Shown in pieces: positions 28,001 to 39,500 of a DNA stretch of 64,000 bases (the stretch's first letter is position 1; each line of letters begins with the position of its first letter). The notes beneath the pieces were generated by a model that was not told where the DNA came from, did not search any database, and saw nothing but the letters and a program-made list of their open reading frames with translations. The translations under genes and the position numbers were made by a program. The DNA is from Acanthaster planci (Eukaryota > Echinodermata > Asteroidea > Valvatida > Acanthasteridae): assembly GCF_001949145.1 (NCBI RefSeq), contig NW_019091361.1:2465825-2529824 (forward strand). Direction: 5' to 3'.

Positions 28001-31000
28001 ATTGCATGTATTTCTGCCCAGGGAATACTGTCGCTTGATAAGCAAGTCGTCCATGGCAGTCCTTTCAAATCTCAAATCCTTTGAGAGGGGACAAGAGGTT
28101 GTGGGATGTGACAAAAGTGCCAGTAATACTGTTTTAATCTGACTGCCAAGTTCAACTGTAACTTGTTACTGTAGGTTGAAAATTATTGTGTCTTGATGGG
28201 TTTAGTGTGCACCTCTCACCACAGGTGTGTGGTTGAGGGGTCAGTCTGTGTTACTCCTGTGCAAAGGGTGTTGGATTCAAGACCAGCAGCTCGTTACATA
28301 TCGTGACCTTGGGCAAGTCACTTTACTCCAATTGCCTCCCTCCACCTCGTGGTATTGATAGGTAGCTGTGAGGGTAGAGGTGGTCACTGTTATGTTCGTT
28401 GTTATTACATATATACTCAATGTTTTTGGTTGCAGGAGTCTTGTAAGACCATCTTGTATGGGGCCTTGCCTGCCTTGATCAGAGCTGTGCCGGCTAACAA
28501 ACTCAAGCCGTTTGTAGAGACAAACCTCATGGAGCCATTTCGCGTGGTAGGGGTTCACATGCTTGACCAATGTGAAGTCATCGTGGACAGTCTGCTGGCC
28601 GCGCTAAGGATACCAGACCCAGCACATGGGATTGTCATCATACTCCATAAGGCAGTCAAGGACATCTATAGTCTGATACCAGCAACTTTGCTGGTGAGGC
28701 CTTGTAATGGTAGATTTTTGTTGCAAGTTATTTATCCCTGTCGAAAATATATATCTTTGATAAACTGCAATGTGGCCAAGAACCCTTTCACCAAATGTCA
28801 TTTTGCTTCTTGCCCATTACTGTATAGTCCCATATTACGCACTTATCACTCTTTCACAGTGTCTAGAGATAAAACAGCTTGAATCCACACCCATTTTTGT
28901 TTGCCTCCAGACTTCCAAACCTGGATATGCTACTGCTTATATCTGTATTCACAAGAAGACAAATACTTGTGAATTCAAAGTGGTTTTTTTTCTTCCTTTT
29001 TTCGCATTTGACAGAAAGCTCATAGTAGAGTCTTGGCCAAGTTGGCTCAATGCCTGTGTCATCTTCCTGGGGAGGACATTGACACTGTCACTTCACCCCT
29101 GGCACAGGTTAGCTCCACCAGTTATTTGATTTATCATAATAACAAAATAGATGTCATCTCCTGCTGTTCATGTGACAGTGGAGAAATACAAAATCGACTA
29201 CATGTATTTGTATGATTGTTGTTTGCAATAGCATTGATTGAACATATTTTTCTTGTTAACTGCAGAATGGTCTGCTCAAATCAACTTTTATTCGATCTTA
29301 CATTGTATGTCAAGGCAAGCAGTCCCTTATGTGGCTCAACCCCTGTGTTGGTAAGCGACTCATTGTAGATACTGGCTGAAAGAGATGTTGTTATTCTTAT
29401 TGAATTATGACAAGTCTTTGTGTAATATTCCAACCAGGTGTTGTGTAGCTTCAGTTCTGCAAACTGGGGTAAATTTTGAAGGTCTTGCTACCTACATGTA
29501 GTGGTTGCTTCATCTCCAAACCGTATTTGCATTGCATCTTTGTACCACTCGCCTGATCTGACAACTTAGCTACAACAAAATAGGATCCTTGATCCAGTCG
29601 TTGATGGGATCAAGGATCGAATTGACTGCCAATGAATTGATTGACTGCCAATGAATTGATCTCCCCATGAATTGACGTAAATTTGGCAGCTCATTGAAAT
29701 GGAGTGTCATGGATATAATTTTTACAAAATATATAAATTTAAATTTATATATAAATTATATAAAAATATAAATTTGTACGTTTGTAACAATGGTGGTACA
29801 TGTATTTATATGACTTTTGATGGAATCAGTGTAACCAAATGTAGGAATTAACACCGCAAAATAATAATGTGGTTGGGGTTAAGATTTCTGCTAAATTAAA
29901 GTTACTCCGGTTGACGGTGTCATTCGAATTCTGTGTAGACGTGGCCATGAATGTCGCAGACAGTTCACAGCGTAGCAGCCTGGTGGGGATGCTGCTGGTA
30001 GCCCTGGCTCAATGCGATGCCATCCCTAGTCAGCACACCGCACCCATGCACAGGGTGCACTGGTTGCTGGAACTCATGGGCCACACCCGAAATGTCGCAC
30101 ATGCCAAGACCCAGTTGGCTCCTAACAGACCAATATACAAGGTGACTAGTTTTTTTTATGAGCTGCGGCCATTCAGATTCTTTTGTTTATCTTTTATTGT
30201 AGAAGGGAAGTGGAGTCCTCATGTTTACACTCTAGCAGAAGGCACTGCTCCATGTCCATCACAAAATTTCCTTTTTAATTTGTAAAAATGTAAACCGCCA
30301 AAATCTGCTGCCAAAATACATCAATCAAGTTAAGAGGGCCTCGCATTTCAATGCAAGTAGAATCTTTCTCAAAGGTCTTTCAGAAATATTCTGCTGGGAT
30401 GGAAATGTCAGCCCTCAACATTTTTGTGACTTAGATTTTAAATTCTTTGACATGAAGTAGACTTGGATTTTGTTGTCAGGTTTGGTCGACTGGTTTATCA
30501 AACATGCCGTCATCCTTGCATTCTGTGCTTGTAGTGTGGACGAGTTTTTGTTCAATTTAAACAGGTTTTCATTGAAATTTTGTGGTCTTTTCTTTTCAGG
30601 CAGTTCAGATCTTGCTGGATGTCTTTGCCACGGCAGTCGTCGCCTGGTCGTCTAAAGACTTACACTTAATCCTTGCCATTGCTCCGAGCTGGCTGACTGC
30701 ACAGCATGGGGAGCAGGGATCAAGGAAGGCAAGTACCAGTCGTGCCAGGTTTCGTCCGACGGAACATTATGCCAGTGAAGATGTGTCAGAACTGTTGCCC
30801 TATGGCTTACCACTGCTACTGAAGAGAGAGCCGTGGTCACAGATAACAGAAAAGGTACAGATAGCTTTTTTTTGTCAAATCTTTGAGGTAGTGTTTCTAG
30901 TATCAAGTCTGACTTCCTTACGCCAAGTCTGAGTTCTTCAAGCCAAGTTCGAGTTGCCAGTGTCAAATCCAAATTCATAGTCTCGAAGTCGTGTTCCACA

Positions 31001-31719
31001 TGTCATATCTAAGTTCTAAATGTGAAGTCCAAGGTTCTATTTCAGTCCCTCATTCCCATCCAAGTTCTTAGTGTCAAATCAGAGTTTCAATGTCAAGACC
31101 GAGTTTCCAGTTTTAAATTTTGAGTTCAAAATGTTAAGTCAGAGGCGCAGAGCCCGAGTATGATGACTTCATTCTATAAGACCATTTACTTCAGGGCGCT
31201 GCCCTGATATGTCATTTCTACTTTTTTCTTACAGGTTTTGAATTGGTTGCTGGACATGTATGAAGTTGAACATGACACACAGCCATCCATCACAAAACTT
31301 CACTTGAAAGGTAAAAAGTACATTTGGTATCCTTTATGAACCTATAAGATGCTCATTCCCAACCAGTGTTCTCCCAATAAATCCAATGAGAGATTACAGT
31401 ACACATTCATATTCTACTCGGTTTCCCCTATTCTTCCTAGAATTGGTTTTACTCCGAGTTTAGATGAAACTCCCCTGCCCGTGAGTTCAGCTAAAGGTGT
31501 TAATCAGTATGAAAGGCATTCCAGCTAGTGTAAAAGTGGTTGTTGAAATAACTGGTAGTCCAAATGTAACATACATTTCTTCCCCATTCCGTTCTCGTAA
31601 CTTATTTTATTGTCTCATTTATTTCCTCTGTCTGATTTTTTACAGCAACTATTTTGACCTTACGCCACACTCCAGCCTTCAAGAAACCAGCCAGTTGGAC
31701 CAGGGTACACATTCCTTAG
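7070..31719 (+). CDS. FOCAD: Focadhesin (FOCAD/KIAA1797), complete, 33 exons
   Basis: Focadhesin is a large alpha-helical HEAT/ARM-like repeat protein. Human FOCAD has been placed at focal adhesions with vinculin and shown to stabilise the SKI RNA-surveillance complex. Exons: 7070-7213, 8396-8652, 9536-9637, 10044-10233, 10883-11177, 11640-11860, 12378-12638, 13752-13961, 14436-14560, 15045-15227, 15551-15626, 16204-16338, 17476-17650, 18215-18400, 18546-18670, 19101-19193, 20122-20258, 21393-21630, 22697-22954, 23632-23850, 24322-24441, 24889-25011, 25290-25439, 25702-25804, 26399-26611, 27120-27235, 28436-28693, 29015-29107, 29266-29350, 29939-30141, 30600-30854, 31235-31310, 31646-31719. 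They total 5499 nt, or 1832 aa (human about 1801). Every intron is GT-AG and every phase closes without a stop. Recognisable blocks include HADFSFVMKGLLNVIPS, KAASIRDVCELRPHRGADLL, LCQAEVV, QPGLKPGLA, TAWLWVRDKLTD, HHGLALGM, PPVNWTAVLSPILRL, HWLLELMGHTRNVA, FATAVVAW and FKKPASWTR. The start has G at -3 and G at +4. Confidence 0.97.
8936..9166 (-). mobile_element. tRNA-derived SINE, minus orientation, FOCAD intron 2
   Basis: Read on the minus strand, it starts GGGGAGTC, has a degraded B box (CCGGGTTTGATTTCC) and continues into a body containing GGGTTTTCCTCCCAC and CTTCTCATTGTCTCCTC. The same body and head occur at 61225-61470. Small open frames here (FLWGFPPTSK) are repeat-derived, not genes. 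Confidence 0.75.
9684..9880 (+). mobile_element. tRNA-derived SINE, plus orientation, FOCAD intron 3
   Basis: It contains a clear RNA polymerase III B box (GGGTTCGAATCC at about 9731) followed by TGTGGCCTTGGGCAGTCCAC, a body that recurs at 28300. The upstream GGCCTGTAGGGATAAGG is a plausible A-box region. The end is not sharply defined. Confidence 0.7.
14572..14585. repeat. C14 homopolymer just after FOCAD exon 9
   Basis: A run of 14 cytosines begins 12 bases after the exon 9 donor. It lies in the intron and does not affect the reading frame. Length is error-prone in assemblies. Confidence 0.8.
17072..17439. mobile_element. Foldback MITE copy 1 (FOCAD intron 12)
   Basis: A 368-bp element with long terminal inverted repeats. 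It opens ATAAGCCTTTTGTGAG...CTGGTAC and closes GTACCAG...TTGCAAAAAGGCTTAT. The inner parts are also inverted copies (GAATTCCCCAGACTGAAGACA near the left, TGTCTTTAGTATGGAGAATTC near the right). The same structure recurs at 55865-56233. It ends 36 bp before exon 13. No coding capacity is visible. Confidence 0.85.
17476..20258 (+). other. FOCAD: FOCAD exons 13-17: charged linker and central repeats
   Basis: Exon 13 (17476-17650) encodes residues 734-791 and is unlike the rest: a Lys/Glu-rich stretch (IAEEEKTKIEAMKAKQKE) followed by an acidic run (KEEEDEEEGEAIPPSCY). Human FOCAD has a similarly placed but shorter acidic linker (DDDEDVEDVD) before SCYLKLL. Exons 14-17 carry the strongly conserved KQPGLKPGLA and TAWLWVRDKLTDQIK blocks. 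Exon 17 ends in phase 2 (AA) and joins exon 18 across the assembly gap to give AAKSNPSAQ. Confidence 0.9.
19288..19479. mobile_element. MITE with TTAA-flanked perfect 16-bp inverted repeats
   Basis: A 192-bp element with exact termini GTTAACCCCTTAACGC (19288-19303) and GCGTTAAGGGGTTAAC (19464-19479). If TTAA is the target duplication, the terminal repeat begins CCCCTTAACGC, in the style of piggyBac-type non-autonomous elements. It lies in FOCAD intron 16 and is non-coding. Confidence 0.8.
20400..21217. other. Assembly gap (818 N)
   Basis: An unbroken run of N. Exon 17 (ends 20258) and exon 18 (starts 21393) join in phase with no missing residues against the human protein, so the gap is intronic and no FOCAD coding sequence is lost. 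Long open frames called across it are artefacts. Confidence 0.99.
22990..23165. repeat. TTTCAGCTTTTT-rich low-complexity tract
   Basis: Repeated short words TTCAGCTTTTT and TCAGCTGTTTTCAGC lie just after FOCAD exon 19. They resemble polypyrimidine/acceptor sequences but no in-frame exon follows. Confidence 0.6.
25940..26018 (-). mobile_element. Degenerate SINE head, minus orientation, FOCAD intron 24
   Basis: On the minus strand it begins GGGGAGTCAGGTTGGTGCC and shares CTTCCACCT and a decayed B box (GGGTTCGTTTTCC) with the SINEs at 8936 and 61225. The downstream body is too diverged to place an end. Confidence 0.5.
28190..28375 (+). mobile_element. tRNA-derived SINE, plus orientation, FOCAD intron 26
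   Basis: It contains GTGACCTTGGGCAAGTCACTT, matching the body of the SINE at 9684 (TGGCCTTGGGCAGTCCACTT), and a degraded B box (GGATTCAAGACC). It ends shortly upstream of FOCAD exon 27. Confidence 0.65.
29621..29658. repeat. Perfect 19-bp tandem duplication
   Basis: Two exact adjacent copies of ATTGACTGCCAATGAATTG lie in FOCAD intron 29. Too short to assign a function. Confidence 0.9.
29715..29780. repeat. AT-rich tract with TATAAATTTA words
   Basis: A self-complementary A/T run (AAATTTAAATTTATATATAA) in FOCAD intron 29. Low complexity. Confidence 0.6.
30885..31145. repeat. Degenerate ~20-bp minisatellite in FOCAD intron 31
   Basis: More than ten imperfect units of roughly AAGTCYGAGTTCTNAGTGTC run head to tail, for example GTCTGAGTTCTTCAAGCCAA then GTTCGAGTTGCCAGTGTCAA. 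It lies between exon 31 (ends 30854) and exon 32 (starts 31235) and contains no splice-competent exon. Confidence 0.75.
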
Positions 31720-32566
31720 TGCCCCATCCTGAGCTTTCTAAAGAGATGTCTTGTCCCCATGTGGAACCAGAGGTGTTTAACAATGACAGCAGCCATGACT
31801 TTTAGAAAAACCCTGTTCTCTAAAGTTTAACGTTCATGCTGTTTATTGTCAACAAGTGTCAAACATGTCAACACACCGGTAGCACCAACAAAAGCGTCAA
31901 CAACTTGAAAATACCCTTGACAATTTTTGAAAAGGTTTTATCATATTTTACAGACTCTAACATCTGCCACTGTGTAAGAGAAACAGCAAATTTGCTTGCA
32001 GATTCTTGCAGGAAAAGAAACAGTTTTTGTGATGTATTGAGGTCGCCATCTTTCTTTTCTCTGCCATCCCCACAAAAATGATAGCAGCCGGTTGGGCTAC
32101 TCGAGCAGGCCCCACCAGGCCCAACTTTGTCGCTCAAATTGCCACACTCAACTATCATTTTAGATAAATGTAACACATCGAATATGATCTTTACGTGCAA
32201 AAATTTGGTTGAGTAACTTTTTGACACTTTTTTGACGCTTGTTGATGCTAAATAGCATGACCTCTCTTTAATGCATGCTTAAAATGCCCGTAGACTACAT
32301 ACACAGTTTTTCATGTGTCTGAGAAGCCAGGCCAAATGTGTCAAAAATTGGAATACAACATTAATTTTATTTTTTAAAATAGGGGCTTTTGCTAAGCAGA
32401 AGCTTAATGGGTTCCGAGTCACAGTGCTGACTACACCAGAAATGTTGTGCTCAATACATGTACATGTACGTTTAACACTCGTGCATGCATGAAATTAACC
32501 ACTACCCCCTCTGAGAAGAGCCTGTTTACGCCACTCGTAACGTGGACTTTGTTGAAAGCAAAATGC

Positions 32567-32572
32567 TTTATT
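32567..32572 (-). terminator. Candidate DAP3 poly(A) signal
   Basis: AATAAA on the minus strand, about 985 bases after the DAP3 stop and the first such hexamer met. No transcript evidence. Confidence 0.3.
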
Positions 32573-32702
32573 TATAACATGGAACGAGGGGAAAACAAAA
32601 ATTGATGGAAAAAAACAATACCACGTGAAAAGTGCATAGCACTACATGTTAAGGGTAACAAAGTTACTAAAGTCAACACAATGCATAAAAACTGAACATC
32701 CA

Positions 32703-32708
32703 AATAAA
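32703..32708 (+). terminator. Candidate FOCAD poly(A) signal
   Basis: First AATAAA on the plus strand after the FOCAD stop codon, about 985 bases downstream. Others lie near 33027 and 33115. No transcript evidence. Confidence 0.3.
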
Positions 32709-33555
32709 ATGGTTCAGAGTTTCTGCAGGAATTTTTGGTGGATTTTTCTTGAATAGTACCCCCCCCACAAGAATAGGGTTTTAGGATGACAGAGTGGCCA
32801 GTTTGAAAAATACTCTTTTGGCAAGGCTAAAAGTAAGGAATTGCTAAACTTCGCAAAAATGAGATGGAAATAATACCAATACTGAGGGAACATACGTGGA
32901 AGCAACATTTGAAAAATAATTTGGTGTGAATGCCAACCATCAGTAAGCTGGACAGGTGTTCTCCTGACATGTCTTATGAAGTACAATTGGAGATCACAGT
33001 GGGTTGATATTCAGGGTTAAAAAATAAAGGGATTTTTGATGCCAAAGTAGCTTATATTCAAAGAGCAAATTGGGAGCGGGCGGATAAATGTTGAACATTT
33101 TGTTTGCCATTGTGAATAAACAAAATGTGTGCATGTACTGTCAAATTCTGTTATGATTTGTCTGCTGAAAACCTTTTCGTTGCAACAGACATGTTTAAAG
33201 TGGAAAACGTATGCAGCAACGAGTTCGTTTCTATTCTTCAGACCATCAAGTAAATCTTACCAACACGGCAGAATTAACTATATTTTAAGAAGTGTTTCCC
33301 ATGACGTCTAATATGTGAGGACATTTCGATGGCACCTTCGCTCCCCAAAACAAACATAGAAAGCTTTTGTTCAAGCTCCCCCTGCCTTTTTTCCTTTAAA
33401 AGTAAAACGTGACTGCTAATGAACTTGGAGGGAAAAAAAGTGTGTTGTTTTTTCCCGTAAGCATTAAGAAAAGCTCCACCCCGTCTGTGTTTTTTTCCCT
33501 AGCAATTTTAACCCAAATAGCAATTTAAATATATCTACAAGATGCAGGATGCCAG

Positions 33556-36500
33556 TCAAAGTGGAGCGCACACCCGACAGAGGGCCGCTGGATTTTTCTC
33601 CGTCAGGAACCGCAGCTGCAACATACCGTCATTGGTGAAAGCTGCAAAGCAGAAGAAAGGAAAGAAGAGACAGTTGTCAGGACAGCAAGGGTCTCAACAG
33701 GCCTCCGTACTGATGACGTCATGGTTGCTTCTCACACATGCTTTCTGAGAGGAACCAAGATTGGTGGGGACTATGGATGTACATGTAGACACATAAAGAC
33801 AAAGCATGTCTTCAGTGTGTGGTGTATTTTACATCTTGACTGTTCTTTTCATTTTGCACTGCAGAGTCAATTTATAACTCAAATACAAGTCTATTACACC
33901 TGTTACTTGACCCTTTCACTTCATACATGACTTCTGACCACAAGCTCACACTTTGAATAAGGATTGAGATTGGAGAACTCATGGGACACATCTTGCTTTC
34001 AAACTTGCCTGCTTCATTCTGAATCCACTTCTTCTCTTTGTACAACGCCACGCAGCTCTCAAACTCTTTATCCGTGTAGTTGTCGACAAACACCGGAACA
34101 AAAGGGTCCATCGCCTCAAAACCCTACAAGTTCAAATCGTGAATGGGTGTAGCAAAATGAGTTACCATGACATCAAGCTTACCAGAAACAACTCATCAAC
34201 TTTTTTTTTTACCTCAAGGCAAAAAGTCATTGATATTTACAGTGGAACTTGGCCAACTAGTCCGGCGACTAGTCTGACCCCTCGTCCGGAACCATGTCCC
34301 ATAAGATTGTGCCCTCCCCACTCATAGGCACCAATCTCCTGTGCTGAGGCCATAGATACGTCAAGTCGCCTACCTCTTTTTGCAACAGGTGGAGTGGTTT
34401 GAAGTCTGGTCGCCGGGGACGAAAGAGATGCTGATCTACACTGGTCACAATGGCACCGTTGATCTACAACAATAACAAAACATATTACCAAGGTTTAGTC
34501 AGAGCCAGTACCAGCTTTGAGGCTGATCAACATGCCTGCATGAAAGCAAACACGATGGCACCTGTGTGATATCAGAGCAAACTGTGAGTTTGCAAAGTTA
34601 AATGATCTTTTAACTCTGACAGATCTTGCTGCGACTATGGGGCGATATCAATCCTCATTACACAAAATGAGTTGAAAGGCCACATTTGTGCAGTAACTGT
34701 GTAACTTATTCTGTAAGTTGGCCATCCACATACCCATTTTCCAAGCAGCATCTTCTTAAAATGTTGCACCATGGTCATTTCCGTCACTGGAATCTATGAC
34801 AAACGCACCAAGATTAGACAAACTATTTAAATAGAAACAGTCTGTTGATCTGTGTATGTTAAATTGCTTGTGGTTTGAAAATCTTACAACTGCAGTCATC
34901 TCTCGAGTCCACATCTTTTAGTTGTGAGCAAATTGTCGCAAGTTATACACAAGTCCTGCTTTCTCAAGTCACAGCCTGCTCTTTGAACTGTGACACAGGA
35001 CTTGCCTTCAATCCTTTGTCAAAGTTTCATCCCCTGATTTGTCACGACTTGTGATTTGCTGATTACATCTGCGAATTTTTCGAAATCAAAATCAACAGAA
35101 GTGACAATTCTGGTTATCTTTATTAGTTCTTTTGTACTTGGATTTTGGTTCATTGTGGTTCATCCATGATTTTTAAAGAAATAGCAAGTTTTCAAGTTAT
35201 AAATCACTGAACAGTTTATCATCTACGAAATTCAGTAAAGTTAAGATTAAAAACCAAGTTGAAACCAAAAAGTCTTGCTGGAGGTCATATAACAGAGTTA
35301 TCTGAAGAGTAAAGTGAAGAAGAACACACTTCAGTATACCAACACTGAATAGTTTTGATGATTGTCTTTTTATTAGACACGCAGAAAATTCCATTCTTTA
35401 AGGCGGAACCTTCTCCCAAACAAACCACACTAACTTCGCTATCAAGGGTTCCAACTTGCTACCGGATAGAAATACTGTCACCTTATAGATTCAGTTTTGT
35501 AGAAAAGTCACGTCTGAAAAAACTTTCATACAACAGCATAACAATTCCTGAAATCCTCAGAAACAATAAGAGTACAGGACGCTACATCTTACAACGTATC
35601 CTCCAGGTTTGCGTACGATCGTCTTCTCGGCAAAGAATCCATTGACACCTTTGACAGCAAACAGCATCTTGAATGCACCTCTCTGGCTCTGTAACTGCAG
35701 TTCCTTCAAGATTACACCGATGGCGTCGCTGGCGTTCTTTGGCCTTGCAACACCCTGGGGAGTAACACAACAAAATGTTGGTCACTGACAATTCCCAGGC
35801 TCCTGGTTCGATTTTCTGATGATGCAGAAAACATCAGGCATATCGCAGATCTTTACCAACTATTCTGGCATTGAAATGTATTCGCAGGCTTTTTATCCAC
35901 TAGAGATATGGAATGTTCCACTTTAGGGGTGAAAACCTGATCTCAATTCAGCAACCAGGATTATTCAATGCTGTACATTTGAACAAAAAGTGCATTCTTC
36001 TGATGCAAACATGACTGAAGATGTTTACACTGCTTTCTCAGACAAATCTTTAGCCAGTGGAGCAGAACCCACTTCCACTATATTTTCTCCGGTACTGTTA
36101 CATAGAAATTTTGTTCAAAAAGTTTTCATGTCGTGTATCCAAAAGTTTTTTAAAAATCAATTCCATGGTTATCAGACATTCATTCATCCATGAATGTCTA
36201 TTTTTCCCCCCAAACAGGTAGGTTACAATTTTTTAAAAATTTGTCCCATTGACATGCGCTCAACCTGCACGACAGGGTGGACAACAAGTGACCGTAACAA
36301 AACTTGGCGAATCTGTTCAAAATTGATGTCTTTTACATGCATGTCAAGTTTTAAAAAGATTGATCAAGGGGACAGCTGAGATCCTAATGAGGAGCCGCAT
36401 CCACTGCCCTCTACCAGTGGGGTCAGACTATTCTTGGCCCTTTCAGGGTTACAAATCTTTGCCCGCACCTCTTGTTGAGAGAGGAGCTGGGTCAAGCTGT

Positions 36501-39500
36501 TACTGACCTGGTCAACGATGGCCAGGAGAGGCTGTCCCTTCTCTGTGGTCTCTCGTCTGCTCCACACGTAATCCTCACTCGCCTGCAGCTGTGGACCAAT
36601 GGGCAAAGTGGCAAGTGTTTAACAAGGTCAAGTACAAGATAAATATCTCAATCATTTGGATTCAGAACTGAAATTTTATTGCAATAGGAGTAAACTTTGG
36701 AAGCTAACACAAACTGAGCTTTCTGGAAAAGAGAATTTTTTCAAAAAAGTTAAACAGATACATGTTGAACCGTTTCAATTAGTGATGAGATTAACATGTG
36801 AGTTAAGGGGTCTTGTATTTGTATAAGGTCAATGAAGTCTCCACATCACCATGCTAATTATAACACAGCACTCTAAGCAGAGAACAAACCTCTTTCAGAA
36901 AGTGTTCATTTCTTGCTCTGAAATGTTTGAGCCACTCTGACGAGAATGCTGGCTGGTCATACATCCCCTCGTGACGAACTGAATCGATGTAATCAAATCT
37001 GCCTTTCACATTCCACGAATTAGCTACGTACAAGAGAGGTAACAAGCTCATCAGAGAAATCCATAGATGATGTAGCCACCAGTGGACATAGCACTTCATT
37101 CTGTATAATTTCCCATGATCTCCAAGCCACTCAGGAGGGATACAACAAACTTTTATTCCGCTATTTCTACTCTTCCTACAAGAGATAAATACCTCCATTG
37201 ATTTCTTGGGGGATCAGCAGAGGCGGGTCTTTAGAGAAAACCTCATATTCCCTCTTGATATTTCAACAGAATACCTGAAACTGTTGAAGTAACAATCTAA
37301 CATAAAATGCAAGCCGTGTCCAAAACAGGCTTCAAGCGCAATAGCTATGTCCATTGTCAGTGTGTCTGTACATATATTCAGTAGAAGTGATACATTACAT
37401 TACTGGTATCTCCATGATGTCTGAGAGGCTGTTTTTGTTATTTTAAATTACATGTACATGTAGTTACAACAAATACACATCAGATTTACGCCTGCCTATC
37501 CCAGTGATACAAAACTTCTGCGCTCTGAGGACATGTTAACACATAACCTCTATGGGCACAGAACTAGACTTAGCTCTAGCCGACAGATTTGCAAGTTGCG
37601 ACAATCAGCAGTACTATTCACTTTCGATCCGACAGCAACAAATGGGTGACCGATCCCTATAATGGGAATGATCTTGTGCTGTGGACTCACCACAGGGGAC
37701 GTGAACAATAAGCCAGCCCTGGCTGTGGCAGTAGTGAATGATGTGACACAACGTCATGGTCTTCCCACTGCCTCTTGTGCCGTACAGGACATAGCGGACG
37801 GGCGGATGCTCGTAGTTGGCCTGCTTGAGGTAGTTGATGATCTCCACAGCGGGTTGCCTGACCATGATGGCTGCTTCCTGAAAGGGATCAATCTTGGGGA
37901 GGGGGATGGAAACCGACAGACAGGCAATAAAACATGCCGACATACTGACAAACAAGCTGATATCTCAATGCTTGAACAGTGCCGTAATCAAACCCTCACA
38001 TGTCTACCACAAGTCAATTACTGGTCAATCACAACTCGTCCAGTCTCACGATGAGTCACAGACAAGTGAATTCCACAGTGAAAAGGACATTTCTTTGTCA
38101 CTGATCCTTTCATCCTACTTGTGAGCACACTTCAGATTCGACTTGTAATTGGACTCAAGTTGGACTTGATTCTCTGCACTTACAGGCTGGGGGTACAATT
38201 ACTGCATGAGAATTAATTTTTTCAAATAAAAATTGCATATTTTCTTTCATCCATATGACAGAAATAAAGAGCGTAATGCATGTGATTAGATATAAAGGCC
38301 GGAGGAATGATGCTTTTCTTTTGCAAACACTTCTGCATAACAAGTTGCCTCAAATTACACATTGTAATGTTTGAGCAGCAGGAAGCTGAGCTGGAGACTC
38401 CACCCACGAAGCACAAGCCTGAAGCAGACGGTGCTGGGGTTGGGGAAAAAAGCAGATGGATTGTATCAGAAGACTATTTCGTGAATTGCTCCTTTTCCAG
38501 TCTGCCTTACCATTTGTTCCCATCTGGTTGAGCTGCCCACTGGTAGGATGGTTTTGACATCTTTTCTGGGGATGGTGTAATACTGACCAATGTGCTGCAT
38601 TCCATGGTTCGCCTGGGTCCAGAAACAAAACAACGATGGCCTTGACGTCTGACCGGATTTTTTTTCCCATCGGGTACAGTTGTGAGCTTTTTTTCAAGGT
38701 CAACTGTAAATTTCGGTCACCCCTGTGCAGTTTGTGAATTGCTTGAGCTGTTTTGTTTGCCAAATAGTGTAAAACCAAGTGTTTAACTTCAAAGGAGATC
38801 GGTAAGTTCAGCTTGACAAACATTTAGTAATGATGTTGAATCAAACCAACAGTAAAACAGAGGGGAATCTGATAGACGAACACAATTTTTAAAAAGTCAA
38901 GAAAGGAGTGAGACAGTTTAGGATCCAAATTTTTAGCCTGTCTGCCCCAACGTAAAGATTAAAAAACTAGCTCTCGAGGTTATTTCATATCAAACAAGAC
39001 GAGCATGGTACCATTGGCAAATAGTTTAAATGCCAGAGCATTTATTATAGGAACTCTTTCCTCAATGAATTTCAAAAATTTCACTCGGCAAGGAACGTGG
39101 GCAGAATTTAGTAATCTTCACACTTTGTTGCTGAGTGGGCAAAAAAAAAGACTCAATATGAAACAACTGAAATGATCATCTCCCTTGACTTACTGGGGAC
39201 TCCTCCGCTGTCCTGAAGATATCTGGAGCTGACTCTGGTGTACTCCTCGGGCCTGCAGCTGCTGATGTACCGCATGAACATGATGCCCACAGATGCCTCA
39301 AGACTTTCTACAGTACGTGCACATGTATGTCCGACAGGCAAACAACATTACCAAAAGTACAGTTTGAAGATCTTTTGCAGAAGGCTAAAACCAAGTGGCC
39401 TGGTGCAATGAAATGAAAATCTGGAGGGTACAACGTACATGTCGTTCTGCAAGCTCCAGGCTACAGCTCAGCAACTGTCAGGGCTCCAGCTGGCAAAAGT

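Larger units (their letters stand above)
21393..28693 (+). other. FOCAD: FOCAD exons 18-27: middle-to-C-terminal repeats
   Basis: Phases left over at exon ends are 0,0,0,0,0,0,1,1,0,0 for exons 18-27. Conserved stretches include SVLALAGLAVV, RLMHHGLALGM, SCGQLLGLAMVLSAMS, NAAASLLGYLHL, PSSYSYLSETSLL and PPVNWTAVLSPILRLPY. Exon 24 uses the donor A|GTGAGT at 25804/25805, since the AGGCAG|TG alternative is not a GT site. Exon 26 encodes a short block (KVHGLCMELALSQCQ) that aligns to human EEIQQLCLEIMVTQAQ. Confidence 0.9.
29015..31719 (+). other. FOCAD: FOCAD exons 28-33: C-terminal domain
   Basis: Exons 30-31 hold the most conserved C-terminal motifs: HWLLELMGHTRNVAHAK (human MEWLLELMGYIRNVAYQS) and QILLDVFATAVVAW (human DFFLLIFATAVVAW), followed by LLPYGLPLLLKREPW. 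Exon 32 encodes VLNWLLDMYE. Exon 33 encodes the tail ATILTLRHTPAFKKPASWTR-VHIP with stop TAG at 31717-31719, matching the human tail FKKKAVWTRAYGW. The C-terminus is complete. Confidence 0.93.
31720..33555. other. Tail-to-tail region between FOCAD and DAP3
   Basis: This 1.8-kb stretch holds the 3' UTRs of both genes. No other exon is recognised. The first plus-strand AATAAA after the FOCAD stop is at 32703, and the first minus-strand AATAAA after the DAP3 stop is at 32572-32567, so the two transcripts could overlap slightly. Confidence 0.6.

Noticed and set aside
37877-37892. Alternative DAP3 exon 4 start after CCCTTTCAG
   Set aside because: It would delete five residues (IDPFQ) that align exactly with human VKTFS; the CTCCCCAAG acceptor is preferred.
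38350-38823. 157-residue minus-strand open frame
   Set aside because: It covers DAP3 exon 3 (38612-38511) in a different frame; the exon in the correct frame aligns with human DAP3.
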